Part shown: piece after piece, positions 10,662-22,478 of the stretch
Layout: every line of letters starts with the position of its first letter
Position numbering within the stretch: the first letter of the stretch is position 1
Assembly: GCA_030280995.1 (NCBI GenBank)
Contig: JASXTE010000011.1
Coordinates: 7,819,501-7,883,500, forward strand
Source of the DNA: Hemileia vastatrix
Taxonomy: Eukaryota > Basidiomycota > Pucciniomycetes > Pucciniales > Zaghouaniaceae
Direction of reading: 5' to 3'
Length of the DNA stretch: 64,000 bases
The notes under the pieces: generated by a model
Seen by the model: the letters and a program-made list of their open reading frames with translations, nothing else
What the model was told of the DNA's origin: nothing
Database searches by the model: none
Program-made: the position numbers and the translations under genes

Positions 10662-11357
10662 ATGTCTTTCAAAGAGCTTGTCGCTCCATGTGAACTCTGC
10701 GCTTGCTACAGGTACCTTGTTTAATGTCCAACCCTAATCTTCCTGGCAGGACTGCTTGCGACTTATGCTGTGTGAAAAAAGTCAAATGTAACCGGCCACT
10801 AGTTCCTTCTAAAACAAACATATATTTAGGACCAGCAGCTCTCCCTGATCCCACAACTTCTAAAAAGCAATCAAAAATTCCTGTCTTCTTAAAACAAATA
10901 AGATCAAAAACAGCTTCAACATCAAAAGTTCAATATTCATCAGCGGATCCCGGCTTAATTTTGCCTTCACAAGATCCCAATCCTATAACGCCAGTGCCCC
11001 CAACCAACTTTGCTGAGACTATGTTTCCTGGCTCTAAATGTAAGACCCTATTATGTTACTAAAAAAACTTTTAATCAAAATTGACTAAACCTATAACTTA
11101 ATAATATATTTGAACTTCTAGCTGTCGAAATAACCAACACTGATGACGTTGGCAAAGTGAAGACAGACTATATTAATCATTATCCAAATTTTCATCACTA
11201 TCTTTTTCTTGACTTTACGAATGAATTGAAATGAAAAATGCTGGCCTATTTTCAAGAAACTCCAGCTAATAACCATGAAGACCTCATGAAAAGAAGAATT
11301 TTAATGAAAAGCTTTGATAATGATGTTGAACAATTTCAAAGAAATTATCTTTTCTAA
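10662..11357 (+). pseudogene. antisense Zn2Cys6-like gene of GypA
   Basis: This gene lies opposite to gag-pol, just inside the 3' LTR. The N-terminus has C-x2-C (about 10689-10700). After a one-base shift in frame it continues C-x12-C-x2-C-x6-C (TACDLCCVKKVKCNRP, about 10750-10800); counted through that shift the spacing is exactly C-x2-C-x6-C-x12-C-x2-C-x6-C, the Gal4-type binuclear zinc cluster pattern. A Ser/Pro-rich linker follows, then an 82-bp intron (11040-11121) and a helical tail with AYFQETPANNHEDLMKRR. That tail aligns with the tails of the antisense genes of Gyp2 and Gyp3 (YFQSTP.RDPQD.E.R). One TGA interrupts the tail (about 11231). A DNA-binding regulator role is inference. Confidence 0.7.
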
Positions 11358-11945
11358 CAGTATAACTTGATAAAATTTTGTTTTTGCTTGGTCTTCTTTA
11401 ACTTTAAAATAAATGTTGTTTTCTTTCTTCTCTGGCTTAACATAACATAAAATAATAAATAATATAAATCTTGTGATGATTCCACTACTGAGAGCAAGGT
11501 TTGAATCCCTTCAGACTCCCATATACCAGTCTTCCTTCTTGTCACAGCATTGAGAGAGTGGATCTTCCTATGAGCCGAATACTCCTGATTCCAACCTCAT
11601 AGGGCCCCCCACTGAGCCAAATTCTATGATTCCAATCTCGCCATAAGGTCCTCCAAGCTTCACACCAAAAATGGCCTAACTCTGAGGCACTAAAAAAAAT
11701 CATTCCCTAAAATCCAACTACCATCCTAACTTCTGATTCCTTCATCACAATTTTCAAACTTTGCTATACAGCAAACCCATAAAATACTTTTTCCAGGCTT
11801 CCAATAATAATATTAACTTTAGACCATGTTAAAGCGCCACAAATTTCACCTAATTAACCATTATGCTTTCTTTAGCATCATCACCACCTAAAATTTTAAC
11901 CTCCTAAACTTATCAGCACCCAATTCCAGAAATAATTGAATACCA
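11358..11945. other. GypA noncoding spacer
   Basis: AT-rich sequence between the antisense gene and the hairpin array. No convincing ORF or repeat is seen. Confidence 0.5.
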
Positions 11946-12660
11946 GTTTAGAGTCTTAGTGGACAGTGATAAATTAAAAGATTTAATTGAGTTAACCAAA
12001 CAATATTGACATTCCAGTTTAAAGTCTTGGTAGACCAAACATATAATCGATTTCCAGTTTATGGTCTTGGTGGACCAAAGATCGTTTAACTGCATAAATA
12101 ACTTGAAATATTCATAAGTGAGGCCTAGGCTTGACCAAAGATTGAATAAACTTGATAATCCAGTTTAATGGCATAGTGGACCAAACATTTGATCGATAAG
12201 AAATCCAGTTTTAGGTCATGGTGGACCAATGAATGTTGAATTATCCTGCAGATATTAATTTTCAAGTTTAAAGTCATAGTGGACTAAAACAATGAATGAA
12301 CTACCAGTTTAAAGTCATGGTGGACCAAACATTTGATCGATAATAAATCCAGTTTAAGGTCATGGTGGACCCAACAACTTGATAATAGTCCAGTTTAAGG
12401 TCTTGGTGGACCTAACAACTTCTCTATCCTAAAACCCTTCTTCAAAAATATCCATAAAATCTTGAACATCCTTGATATTCAGTTTAAAGTCTTGAAGGAC
12501 TAACAGCTCCAATATAAAATCTTTAATGACAGTCTCGAAAATTAGCCAGTTTAAAGTCTTGGAGGACTAACAGATCCAAAATACGTATAAAAAACCTTAA
12601 AGAACATCTTGAACCGTAGCCAGTTTAAAGTCTTGGAGGACTAACAGATATCTTGAAGTA
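11946..12660 (-). repeat. GypA array of about twelve M1 hairpins
   Basis: In plus-strand reading the unit is CCAGTTTAARGTCWTGGWGGACY, irregularly spaced at 35-80 bp. Each copy can fold as a 4-bp stem with a 6-base loop: GGTC/GACC at 12053, 12202, 12346 and 12391; AGTC/GACT at 12260, 12480, 12544 and 12619. Stem bases change in matched pairs while CAGTTTA and the loop stay constant. On the sense (minus) strand the order is hairpin, then TWTAAACTGG. Confidence 0.85.
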
Positions 12661-12982
12661 AAATCCCATAGGTATTGAGTTCCCCTAGACCCTGTTTCCT
12701 GTCTAAACTAAATGAATAAAACTAAAAAGAATGAAAACTAAAAAAAAAAAAAACTAAGAAATATAATAATAATTTTGATTTAATTAATTAATTTTTTCAT
12801 TTTATTATTTTATTTTTATTTATTTTATTTTATTTTAATTTGTTTTAATTTAAAATAAAAGATTTTAGAAAAGATAGTTTTGAAATAAAAGTTAAAATTT
12901 AATTTTTAAAGAAAGATAAACGAATGTAAAAAGAAGGATAAAAAAAGTAATAAATAAAATTTCAAAATAAAATTTTAAAAGA
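12661..12982. other. GypA AT-rich spacer
   Basis: A/T-rich simple sequence (A runs, TTTTATTT repeats). It occupies the map place where Gyp0 and Gyp3 carry hexamer microsatellites. No gene is seen. Confidence 0.6.
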
Positions 12983-13434
12983 TGCCCCCCGGCCATTTGA
13001 TGAGCCGTACCCTCGACATCATACCCACATCCAAGTGCAACTTGATGTGGTTACACAATTTTGAGGAATTGAAAAGAAAAGAAAATAAATGAAAGTTTTT
13101 AGAAGATAATTTTATAATGATGATCACTGGGTGGGCTCCCTCCAATTTATAAAAATGATTAGAGACCACCAGTGAGCATCACCTTTGCAATAATTCATAA
13201 TATATATTTAAAGGAAGGAAATCACAATCTAACATAAAAATCAAAATCAAAAACTAAAAAAAATCTTGAATCCGGCTTTGAGAGCGGTGTCTCTTGATTC
13301 GTTCCAGTTTATAGTCTTAGTGGACTTCCTATAATTAAAAGTAAAAGCCAGGATTCAACTAGAAACAGGGAAAATTTTGGAAACGAACATTATGGGGTAA
13401 TTGTGTATAGAGCAGCCAGCCCATCAATTACCCC
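12983..13434 (-). other. GypA structured 3' block (hairpins M3, M2, M4)
   Basis: Three fold-back motifs are shared with Gyp2 and Gyp3. M3 at 12983-13062: CCACATC/GATGTGG-type stem plus a second stem GATG/CATC around GGCTCATCAAATGGCC. M2 at 13129-13182: GATCACTGGGTGGGCTCCC pairs with GGAGACCACCAGTGAGCATC-like sequence. M4 at 13393-13434: GGGGTAATTG pairs with CAATTACCCC around an inner GAGC/GCCC-type stem. One more M1 copy lies at 13304. Pairing is maintained despite base changes between elements. Confidence 0.75.
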
Positions 13435-13644
13435 CACACTTGCCAATATTAAATTAAGAAGGTTCACCTGTGAACACTTCTTCCAATAAATTTTTAAAAA
13501 TTTCCAACACTATCTTCACCCATATTTTAAGAATTTTAAATTTTGAAAATTTCAAAGAAGGTTTTCTTGCATTTTGTTAAGTTTCATCACAGTTTCGTCG
13601 CCCATATGCAGTGTAACGACAGTAAAGTATTTTGATAAAAAGAA

Positions 13645-13905
13645 GATAGTTTATCCTTGTTGCGGAGGTCAATAAGATTTTTATAAACATCATAGTTTAT
13701 CCTCATTGCGGAAGAATCCATAAAATTTTGTCAATATCATAGTTTATCCTCATTGCGGAGGGTTCCATAAAATTTCATAAATGTCATAGTTTATCCTCAT
13801 TGCGGAGGAATCCATAAAATTTTGTCAATATCATAGTTTATCCTCATTGCGGAGTATTCTATAAAATTTCATAAATGTCATAGTTTATCCTCATTGCGGA
13901 GGAAG
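13645..13905 (-). repeat. GypA array of six M1 hairpins, CCTC/GAGG class
   Basis: ATAGTTTATCCTCATTGCGGAGG recurs six times with spacing of 43-50 bp (starts near 13647, 13690, 13740, 13786, 13834 and 13881). The stem is CCTC/GAGG with a six-base loop; the first two copies have one mismatch. The last copy overlaps the pol stop codon. Gyp2 and Gyp3 have one such copy exactly at the pol stop (29962 and 56738), so the GypA array looks like local amplification. Confidence 0.9.
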
Positions 13906-16900
13906 ACTTTGGCACTCCTGGTGCCTCTAGGATAGAACTGTTTCACTTGATCGGCCGCTACCCTCTTCTTCAATACTACTCCATCCAACTCTTCTAGCAC
14001 ATATGAACCGCCGGAAACTTGCTCCTTGATTTTATACAGTCCATTCCACCTATCTGAAAACATCTTTCCCCACTGACTTTCCAAACTCCTATTATACACC
14101 AAGACTATATCTCCTGGGTTCAAAGGTTTCCTTAATTGATGTGCCAACCGCTCATCCCAATATCTAACTGATTGATTTCAGATCTTCATCATCCGCGAAT
14201 ATGCCTTTTCTAAATATTCTTCTTTCTTTTCTAGCTGCATCATTCTTGCACACAATAATTCATCAGTAGTTTTGACCGTGTCCCAGTCAACTCCAAGATA
14301 TGATTCAGCTTCTAGATCAACCGGTAAAACTTCTTTCTATACAAAAACAAGTTCATAAGGTGAAAATCCGGTCGTCCTTTTGGCAGTGAGTTGATCAGCA
14401 AATAAAACTAAATGTAAATAGTGCCTCCACTTTTTGGCACTTGTCCCACACATTTTAACTAAAGCATCCTTAATAACTTGATGCCCTCTTTCAACCATGC
14501 CTTCAGCTTCAGGATAATATGGGGCTGCTACCCTAACCTTTGATCCAATTTTAGATACAGCCTCTCTAAACTCAGCTTCAAATTCAGGACCTCCATCTAC
14601 TGTCACCAATTTCATCACTCCATATTGATACACCCAATTATTTAACAAAAATTCTGCCACATTTTTGGCAGTCAAATTAATAAGAGGCGGTGCCTCTACT
14701 CAACCAGATAAGTCGTCTCTGGCTACAATTAAATATCTATACCGTCCTTCTTTGATATGAACGGCATCCAAACTGACTCTCCCAAAGAGTGTATTTTCTC
14801 CAGTAGTGCGTCCAGGTTCTTTTGGCCTTAAAAAACTTCCTCTTTGACATTCTTCACATGACTGAACCCACTGTTTAACAGCCATCTTCATGCCAGGCCA
14901 ACAAAATCGATCAGAAATTCTTCTAAACGTTTCTCCAACACCTCTATGCCCGAGATCTTCATGCAGTGATTTCAAAACTAATTCTTGCCCCTCCTGTTGA
15001 GTTATAACTACTTGAGGATTTGAATACCTTCTCCTCATTAAACGTTGACCAGATAGGTAAAACGTAGATGACTTCCTCTTGATAGCCACACATTCATCTT
15101 CTTCACAATCTTCTGGCCTCTCTAAAGTCAACAAATATTTGACTAACAAAAAATAAAAACCAGTCTGACCCCAGACTTCATCTTGAAAATCGATTAATAT
15201 AACATTAATAGGGACTTCTCTATCACCAATATCACCTGCACATGAATGAGCTAATAATCATTGACCCCTAAACAAATCTTTAATCGAGCTATGTCGACGT
15301 TTTTCTCCTGAACCTTTGGATCATTTGTAAACCGTATTTGAAAATACCTCTTTCTCTTTATCCACCTTTTTATTTAAATTCTCTAATTCTCCAACATATA
15401 CACCATTCCTTAACTTACTACTATCCCACACTACCAATCCATCTTCCTCTACATACACCACATCTTCTTCTACCTCCTTTCTACCAAATTTATCTACACC
15501 TTTTCCAACACCTTTATTAACATAAAAACTATTTTCCAGTTTATCCTCTTGTTGGAGGTCATCATCACCATAATCTAAACACAATAATCCTGCCAGTTTA
15601 ACCTCATGGGGGAGGTATGGAAAGTCTTCAGCTCCTTTAGTGCTGGCTTTGATAATAGGTATATCTTCATCGAACTCTTCTGAGTCTAAATCTTCTTCAG
15701 TGGGTGGTCTCCTTGATAAACCATCTGGCATAGTAAAAGTTTTGCCAGGCTTATGAACCAAATAAAACAAAAAATGTTGAATAAAAGCTACCCATCTCGA
15801 CATGGGTGCCTTCGGTTAACTTGGGGAATTAATCATCTGGATTAACGATTTCGCATCCACTTGCAACTCAAAATGTTGCCCCCACAAAATATGCTGAAGT
15901 TTCTTCAGTATTTTTGCCACACCACATAATTCCAATTTTGGTTGAGAATATCTTGATTTGACCTCAGTAAATACTACAGATTCATACCTAACTGGCCTGA
16001 TGTAACCAGCTTTATCCATCTGAGAAAAAACCGCCCCAGCTGCAACCTGACTTGAATCAACTGCTAAATAAATTCTTCTAGAATCTTTTCCATAATCCAA
16101 CTTGTACAGGAATAAATCCTTCCCTACAACCTCCTTCAACTTCACAAACGCCTTCTCACACTCTTCATCCCACTCCCAGTCTGCATCCTTTCTTGTTAAC
16201 CGTCTCAATGGAGCTGCCAATGAAGAAAAGTCCTTAATAAACATTCTAACATATACGCAAACGCCTAAAAACCCTCTGACTTTGGTCGTATTCTTGGGTC
16301 TTGGCCAGGACTGAATTTTGTTAACTTTATTCTTCGACATAATCCTACCCTCTCTGCATACCACATGGCCTAATATTTCTAAGGCTGGCACACAACATGA
16401 AAATTTTGAACCTGAAATAGTTAAAACAGCCTCTTCAATTCGAAACAAGATTCTTTCTAAAGTAATTTCAAACTCCCAAATGAATTTGCATATCCCGGGA
16501 TTCTCTTCCAACACCTGGTTATCATAGTCAGTTGTTGGTCCCTTAATTCCTCCATCATCTATAAAGATTCCAGCATATTGTGGAATTTTGTCTTGAAGGA
16601 TCCAAGCCATCTGAGCTTGATAAACTGCAACCGAATTTGTTGCTCCTTGAGGTAATCTTGTTAACTGTAAATGTCCTAGTGGAGTATAAAATTTAGTGAG
16701 AGGCCTTGAGTCCGGATGTAACTCTCTCTCATCATATCCACCCATAATATCTCCCAAACCATAACACACTCTCTCTGCAAATGCATCGACAAACTCCTCA
16801 GCACTAGGTGGTATCCCAGCATCCTTTATTGTAGCCCTATTTAATTCCCTAAGATCATGAACAACTCTAAGCTTGCCATTCAGTTTCTTGATACAAAATA

Positions 16901-17885
16901 CCGGACTAGAATAACTTGACAATGATTGCTCATACAGTCCAGTGCGTATCCGTTCTCTGACAACTTCAATATAGGCTTCTTTTAATGCCGCCCAAATAGG
17001 AATCGGTTTCTGCTGCCACGGTTCATGACATACCACAGGAATCTTGTAAGGATCCCCATAGGAATGCTTCAACACACCCCTCTCCTCTTCTACAAAAGCA
17101 ATGGCCTTCTCTCGCTTGACCATCACATCCAACTACAACTTATTCTCTTCTCCAGACAACCAACCATCAGGTCCAAAATTAAAAACACCCAGTCTCTCAA
17201 AAGTGATTCTTGACGTCTCAAAAAATTCAGGCAGATTCTTTACCAAGGGACTTTCATAAGGATCTCTTGATAACCTTGGTCTTCTCAAGGGTGGATTTAA
17301 TTTGGCAGGTAGCAGTTCATTAATAGGTCAAACTTTATTTGCTACTTTCTTATATTTGGCTGTGTCCACATCTAAATAAACTTGAGGTAAAACATTTTCT
17401 TTTGTATCGCCATTAAAAATTTTATCAAATGAATCTTCTTCATCGTCAGAATCGGAATTAGAAAAATTAGAAAAATATTTTATTTCATTTTTAAATTTTA
17501 CCCTTTTCTCCTTTCCCTCGTCTAATTTATAAAAAGATTTTCCAACACCTTTGCTTCCCTTATCCAACAGTAAATCTCCCGTAAAGAAAGTTTTCAGTTT
17601 AACCTCTTGCTGGAGGACCGGAATTGAATTTTCACAAAAATTATTTTTTTGTTTTTTAATTATACTGAGATTTTTAATTGGATTTTGATGTGATATTTGC
17701 AGTTTACCCTCTTGCTGGAGGTCCAAAATAGAAGGAGATACTTGCAGTTTAAACTCTTGCTGGAGGTCATAAAACATACCCTTCCAATTTTTATCCAACC
17801 TAATTTGGCCCATTTTGCCTTTTTCACCATTTTTAAATTTAATGGAAAAACAGGTTAAATCCAATAAACATATAGAAAAGTCCAA
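13878..17885 (-). pseudogene. GypA pol: reverse transcriptase, RNase H, integrase
   Basis: The polyprotein copies element RNA and inserts the DNA. From the N-terminus (17885): a linker with repeated LQQEGKL/LQQEVKL segments and an acidic DSDDEEDSFD patch. RT has KLRVVHDLRELNR, LPQGATNS and the catalytic FIDDGGIKGP (about 16540-16570). RNase H has LAVDSS, LELCGV and LQVDAKS. A second linker carries LPHEVKL and LQQEDKL. Integrase has a zinc-binding H..C-x2-C (HEDLGHRG...CEEC), then D (LDAVHIKEG), D (VDGGPEF) and E (EGMVERGH), and a C-terminal PYKI-like SH3 region. Breaks are TGA for Trp after DDLSG (about 14699), stops near 14336, 14165, 15816 and 17134, and a shift near 15150-15310. Inactive. 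Confidence 0.9.
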
Positions 17886-18022
17886 AACTTATTTGCACTC
17901 CAAAGTAATATTAACAGAAAATAATTGAGAATCCACTTGAATTATCTCCAAGTGAGCTAACCTATTGCAATCTGGGATCTCATCCTGAGGAGAGATTACA
18001 ACATTAGAGTGATCAGCCCCTG

Positions 18023-20607
18023 CTACCCCAAAAAATGAGGGCCTTCATCCCTTTCCAACAAACATAATTCACCAGAAGCCGTCCATTTTATATGCCACTT
18101 CTTAGTGCAAACACAACACTGGCACAGAGTAGTAATCCCTGGCCGTGTTTCCCAACCTTCATCTCCAGGAGGCGCTAACCGCATATGTAACCTCCGCATA
18201 TCTTCACCAGTAATTTCCAAAATAATCCCCATGCCAGCTTGATACCCTATTCTGGCCTCAAAATCCATCAAAAAAGGACCACAAAGAACAGTTTTGACTG
18301 CTCCTCTGGCCACATAAAAGTGAACCTTACCAACAGATCCACCAATGCCTAACCTGACATGCTCAGCTGTGCCCATCAGCTCTGTTGCATGCCCACCTAT
18401 ACCTCTGAGGTTTCCCCCAGTGCCACTTTTAATTGGCAAGCCTATAATTGTCTCTTGCTCCAATAAAATTAAATTAATTTGAGACCCTGAATCAACCAAG
18501 GCCTTTACTTCTTTACCGTTAAGAGCTACCACCAGGTAACCCAGGGGAGCGGAAAAATGTGTATCTACATCTTCCCCAAACTTTTCAGCATTTTCACAAA
18601 TATATTCAACCTCTCCAGTGGAAACCCGACACCTCATAAAATGCTTCTTTTGCTTTTCAGAAAGTGCAGGACTAATCGTAAATAACTCCCCCAAAGATAA
18701 GGGAATCTGCAGTTGATTCACCCTATTCAAAACTACGTCCATTGCATTAGCTTGACCAGAAACTACTGGCCGCTCATACTGGACCTTTGATTTAACAACC
18801 TTGGCCCTGGGTACCTCTTGAGGTCCAACCGAGCCATCTTCACTTTCTATAACCCTAACTCCGTCACCAGCTTCTTTCACTAATCCTGATCCATCGCTAG
18901 TCCTTCTTACACCCTCCACTGGGATGGGACCGCTAAAACTTGGTCTGGGTAGAGACACCAACGGTACGTCCTCCTCAGAATCCGAATCATCCTCTGGAAT
19001 AGGCTCATCATTTAAATCAAACTTGCCATAACTAGGGGGCCCCATATCAGCAATCCCCTTCTGCATTTTATATAATTTGTCCTTAGAGTAAGGGTTCAAT
19101 TTGTTGGCGGCAGTTTGAGCACTAGAATTTTTGTCCTTAGAGTAAGGGTTCACTTTTTTATTGGCCTTGCCAGGATTAGCCCTCAATTGGCTCTGAATGC
19201 TACTCTTAGCCTTAGTAGCAGCTGCTCTTCTAGCAGCATTAACATCGTATTCGCCAGCCATACAACTACCCTCCACTTGGGCAACCGTTGCCAGCCCTAA
19301 ACCTCCAAAAGAAGTAGAAAATGTGGCTTACTGACCTCTTTCTCCTTGCCCTTGTCAGCTTTACCACCATTACTGTTACCATTTTTTCCACCCTTGGCAT
19401 TAACATTTTCATCCGTCACCTCTTCAAATCTGGCCCTCCTTTCAGCCGTTAAACTTCTTCTGACCAAATCAGAAGGAGACTGTCCATCACTTGGCTTGAT
19501 GAACAAACCATCAGGAAATTTATAAACTTTACCATTAAATAAAACTCACCCAGCATACATATCATTATCAAGAGCAAAACAAACTGTTTCTCTGTGCCCC
19601 CTCCTATTACAATAGGAGCACACCTTTGGCTCATCGTAGCCACCTCTATATCCATTACCACCATTCCCACCATTTCTCCCATTGCCTGAGAAGCGGTTAC
19701 CGTTATTATTGCCATTATAATTTTGACTTTCGTACCCTCTAGATTGATAAGAAGTTGACGTCGACGAAGAAGCGATTGGGGCCTTGTTAGCCTTCTGTGT
19801 CTCTTGAACAAATATTTTTAATTGTTTTGTTAAATCGGCCAAGTGATCGACCATCTTATTAACTACATTGCCCTCAACTTTTGCAGCCAGTAGTCCCATT
19901 TGAGCCTTCTTGGCCTCCTCTGCTTTGACCATAATATCGTTGTTTTTGGCCAAAGCTTTGCTAACCTTGCTAACATATTGAGTGCAAGACTCTTGATATT
20001 TGTCCAATGCTAACAACTTGAGATGGGCCTGAATGTTCTCTTTGATAACCTCCAGAGCCAGCAGTTTCTGCTCACCATTAGGCAGCTCCTTCATCAAATC
20101 TTTTCTTGAAAGATCCTTCAAGACGTCTATTCGAATATCCCTGCTGCATGCTGACCAAAACAAATATTTTGCCTGGTTCTCATGCACTAACTCGTCCACC
20201 AGTATGAGATATTCCACCACTTCATCAAACTGAACACAGAGCTTTTTGAAGTCAGCCATAGAAGAAACTCCACCTTTTGCTTGCCAGTCTCCAACAATTT
20301 TATTGAGGTCCATCATAGTAAACCTAACACCCCATCTATCAACCATAGCTTTAGAAAGCTTAACCCAATCCTTGTCCTTAAATGCCTGCATAGCAATAAC
20401 CTCTTTTTCCACCTCCCTATCAGCAATAAAAAACCTAACTTGCTTCACCATATCCACATGAGAAGCACCATCAACAGCAGCAGCAGCTTCATACCTGCTA
20501 ATGAACCATTTAACCTCCTCCCCATCAAACTTTGGGCCATCCCAAGAAACAATTCTAACTGAGGGAGTAAGAGGGTTAGAAGATCCAGAAGCAACAGCAG
20601 AAGACAT
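18023..20607 (-). pseudogene. GypA gag-protease
   Basis: The structural capsid protein is followed by an aspartic protease. The start at 20607 (MSSAVASGSSN) lies about 160 bp after the primer site. Capsid-like region with WDGPKFDGEEVKWF and DRWGVRFTM; a Gly/Asn-rich stretch; a zinc knuckle CSYCNRRGHRETVC (C-x2-C-x4-H-x4-C, about 19585-19625); then TGA at about 19546, read through in homologues. After a shift near 19310 come the repeated NPYSKDK segments, an acidic region, and the protease with LVDSGSQINLI (about 18470-18505) and the IGYQAGMGI and GWETRPG segments. A further shift near 18025 separates the short tail ending at about 17888. Confidence 0.85.
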
Positions 20608-20769
20608 CCCAATAAGTAAAGAAAAGCATTAACAATCGATAAAATAGCAAGCCTCTTGCAGGCCAATAACAAAAATCCAATTAGAGTTCCAAAGAATAAG
20701 CCTCTTGCAGGCTATTAACAAAGACCTTGACCCAAAAAAAAGTCCTAGAAAAAGCTAGAGATTTTGAAA

Positions 20770-20786
20770 CCCCACGTTGGGCGCCA
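20770..20786 (-). other. GypA primer binding site
   Basis: The minus strand reads TGGCGCCCAACGTGGGG four bases after the 5' LTR end (ACCA). It starts with TGG as expected for pairing with a tRNA 3' CCA end. I cannot name the tRNA. Confidence 0.75.
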
Positions 20787-20790
20787 ACTA

Positions 20791-21901
20791 TGGTAAGGTA
20801 AACTCTTAAAGTTGCCTTGCTCTAAGAAGAATCCGGAGGAGATATGTGGATTTAGTGGAAAACCCTGTCCTTCCAACAAAAATAACAAAGTAGGTGTTCT
20901 AAATCACTAAGCTACCCAGTCTATTTAGATCTGATGTAATATAACATTATGAAACTCTGAAATACTTAACACTTATTGAGATTTAAATAAAAGTGGCTTT
21001 TGAGAAAGAAATACTGATTACAACAATTAAGGTGTACCAGTGAAAGATCTGAAAAGATTGACTTTTATGTTTTTATAATAATTTGAATTTTTATGAGACA
21101 GCAATAATAAAGTCCCAGTGTTGAAGACCTTTCTAAAGATACCCTGATTGAAGTGTGATTTAAATTGTTGAGTAGTATTTCTAAAATGTTATATATAAAA
21201 TATAAAAGTTATAAGGGTATTACAAATTTATTTAATTTGTTGAGTAATAAAAAATGAGATTGTGGTGGTTAAAGATTAAGCTGTATGATGTCTGATAATT
21301 GTAAGATGATCCGTAATTTTGAGTCTGAGAGGCCCTTAAGTATACCTAGTCACGTGCCTAAGTTTCCCCTCCAGAGCTCAGCCAGAGCCTATCCGGAGCT
21401 CGTACGGAGTCTGTGCGGAGTCCGTCCGGAGCTCCGGACTCAATTAGAACCTTTAAAACAATAATAAAAAATCTAGAAAATTTACAAATGATAGAGCCAC
21501 TTTCCCTTTACATTCCCAACTAATTTTCGTAGCCTGCGCAGCTCTAATCACCCCGTGAAAATTCATCAAAGTTAAGTATTTTCTAAAAAACGTAAATATT
21601 TCTATAAAACTTTAAAATTCATTTAAAAATATAAGAAAAATAGTAAAAATTTCTGGAAAAATTTCCCAAGGTTCTTGAGTGACTCGACTTGATACTTATA
21701 ACTTTTCTGACCGTAATAATAAGTTTTCTCCGTAAAATATATTGTTTATGCGTAGGCATTTGCTTTTGACCAATTTCTTCATATTTAAAACTCAAATAAA
21801 TTAAATAAAACCCTTTTATAAAAAATAATAATGCCAATCTTGCATGCCATAATAACTCCATTTACGTACTTAGGTGCCATACTAAACTTTAGGCTACCAC
21901 A
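20791..21901 (-). repeat. GypA 5' LTR
   Basis: About 1.11 kb, paired with 9406-10538, running TGGTAAGG to GGCTACCACA in plus-strand reading. The promoter should lie here, but I could not pick a specific TATA box with confidence. Confidence 0.9.
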
Positions 21902-21986
21902 ACGTAAAGTGTCTAATAACCCAATTATTAGCAAAAATAATTGTGGAAGATAATTGGGTTATGCAGATTATTTTCCACAATTAATT

Positions 21987-22017
21987 TAATTGCGGATCGG
22001 TCAACATTGATACCCCC
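21987..22017. repeat. Harbinger A right terminal inverted repeat
   Basis: The stretch ends CAACATTGATACCCCC, with GCGGATC further in, the inverse of the left end at 2881-2911. TA follows. Confidence 0.8.
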
Positions 22018-22115
22018 TATTATAAGTATAAAATTAACTTATAATGTAATTAAATTAATTAATTAAATTTATATATTAAATTAAACCTTACATATGTTAT
22101 TAAACAATAATATTA
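22018..22115. other. AT-rich sequence between Harbinger A and B
   Basis: About 100 bp of A/T-rich sequence like that left of Harbinger A (2650-2880); probably the continuation of the element interrupted by Harbinger A. No gene. Confidence 0.5.
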
Positions 22116-22210
22116 GGGGGTGTCAGTTCTGGCAAATCCGCACTTAAATTAAGTGCGGATTTCAAACCAAATCAGCACTTACAAATCAGCACTTAAATTT
22201 TGCAAAAAAG
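22116..22210. repeat. Harbinger B left TIR and subterminal repeats
   Basis: The terminal repeat is followed by four AAATC(C/A)GCACTTA-type units on alternating strands; the right end (about 24850-24939) mirrors this. Repeated units near the ends are typical transposase or partner-protein binding sites, which is inference here. Confidence 0.8.
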
Positions 22211-22478
22211 TCACTTATTTCAAAAAAGGGTGTCAGTTATGACCTCAAATCAGCACTTTTTTCCCATTTTTTTTCACAACCACATTTTGGCCACAAAACA
22301 TCCCTTCCTTTCTTACCCCATCCCTGTCACATGTGACACACTGACCTTCCTCGCTACCTACCCATCAATCCTCCGCACACACCCCTTCCTGACATTTTCA
22401 ATATTTTGACCAGGCATGTTTACATTCTTTTTTACTTATTTCTTCTACTTTTTAATCTTTTTTCTTGTTATGTGCCAG

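Larger units (their letters stand above)
9406..21901 (-). mobile_element. GypA: Ty3/Gypsy LTR retrotransposon inserted in Harbinger A
   Basis: Near-full-length element on the minus strand: 5' LTR 20791-21901, primer site, gag-protease, pol, hairpin-rich 3' region, an antisense gene, polypurine tract, 3' LTR 9406-10538. The flanks ACGTT (9400-9404) and ACGTA (21902-21906) are a plausible 5-bp target duplication with one difference. Removing it restores continuity of Harbinger A. The coding region has about ten stops or shifts, so it is not autonomous. Confidence 0.9.
2881..22017 (+). mobile_element. Harbinger A: PIF/Harbinger-like DNA transposon with passenger genes, split by GypA
   Basis: The element begins GGGGGTATCAATGTTCAGGG at 2881 and ends with the inverted counterpart at 22017; the arms share GGGGGTATCAATGTT and GATCCGCAATTA with a few differences. 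TA dinucleotides flank both ends. Without the GypA insertion it is about 6.6 kb. It carries a DDE transposase (plus strand), a Tet-like oxygenase gene (plus), a minisatellite, and a SANT-like gene (minus, convergent). PIF/Harbinger elements classically encode a DDE_4 transposase and a SANT/Myb-like partner; the oxygenase is extra. All three genes are broken. Confidence 0.8.

Noticed and set aside
11946..12660. CRISPR-like array of short repeats
   Set aside because: The repeats vary, spacing is irregular, there are no cas genes, and the context is a fungal retroelement.
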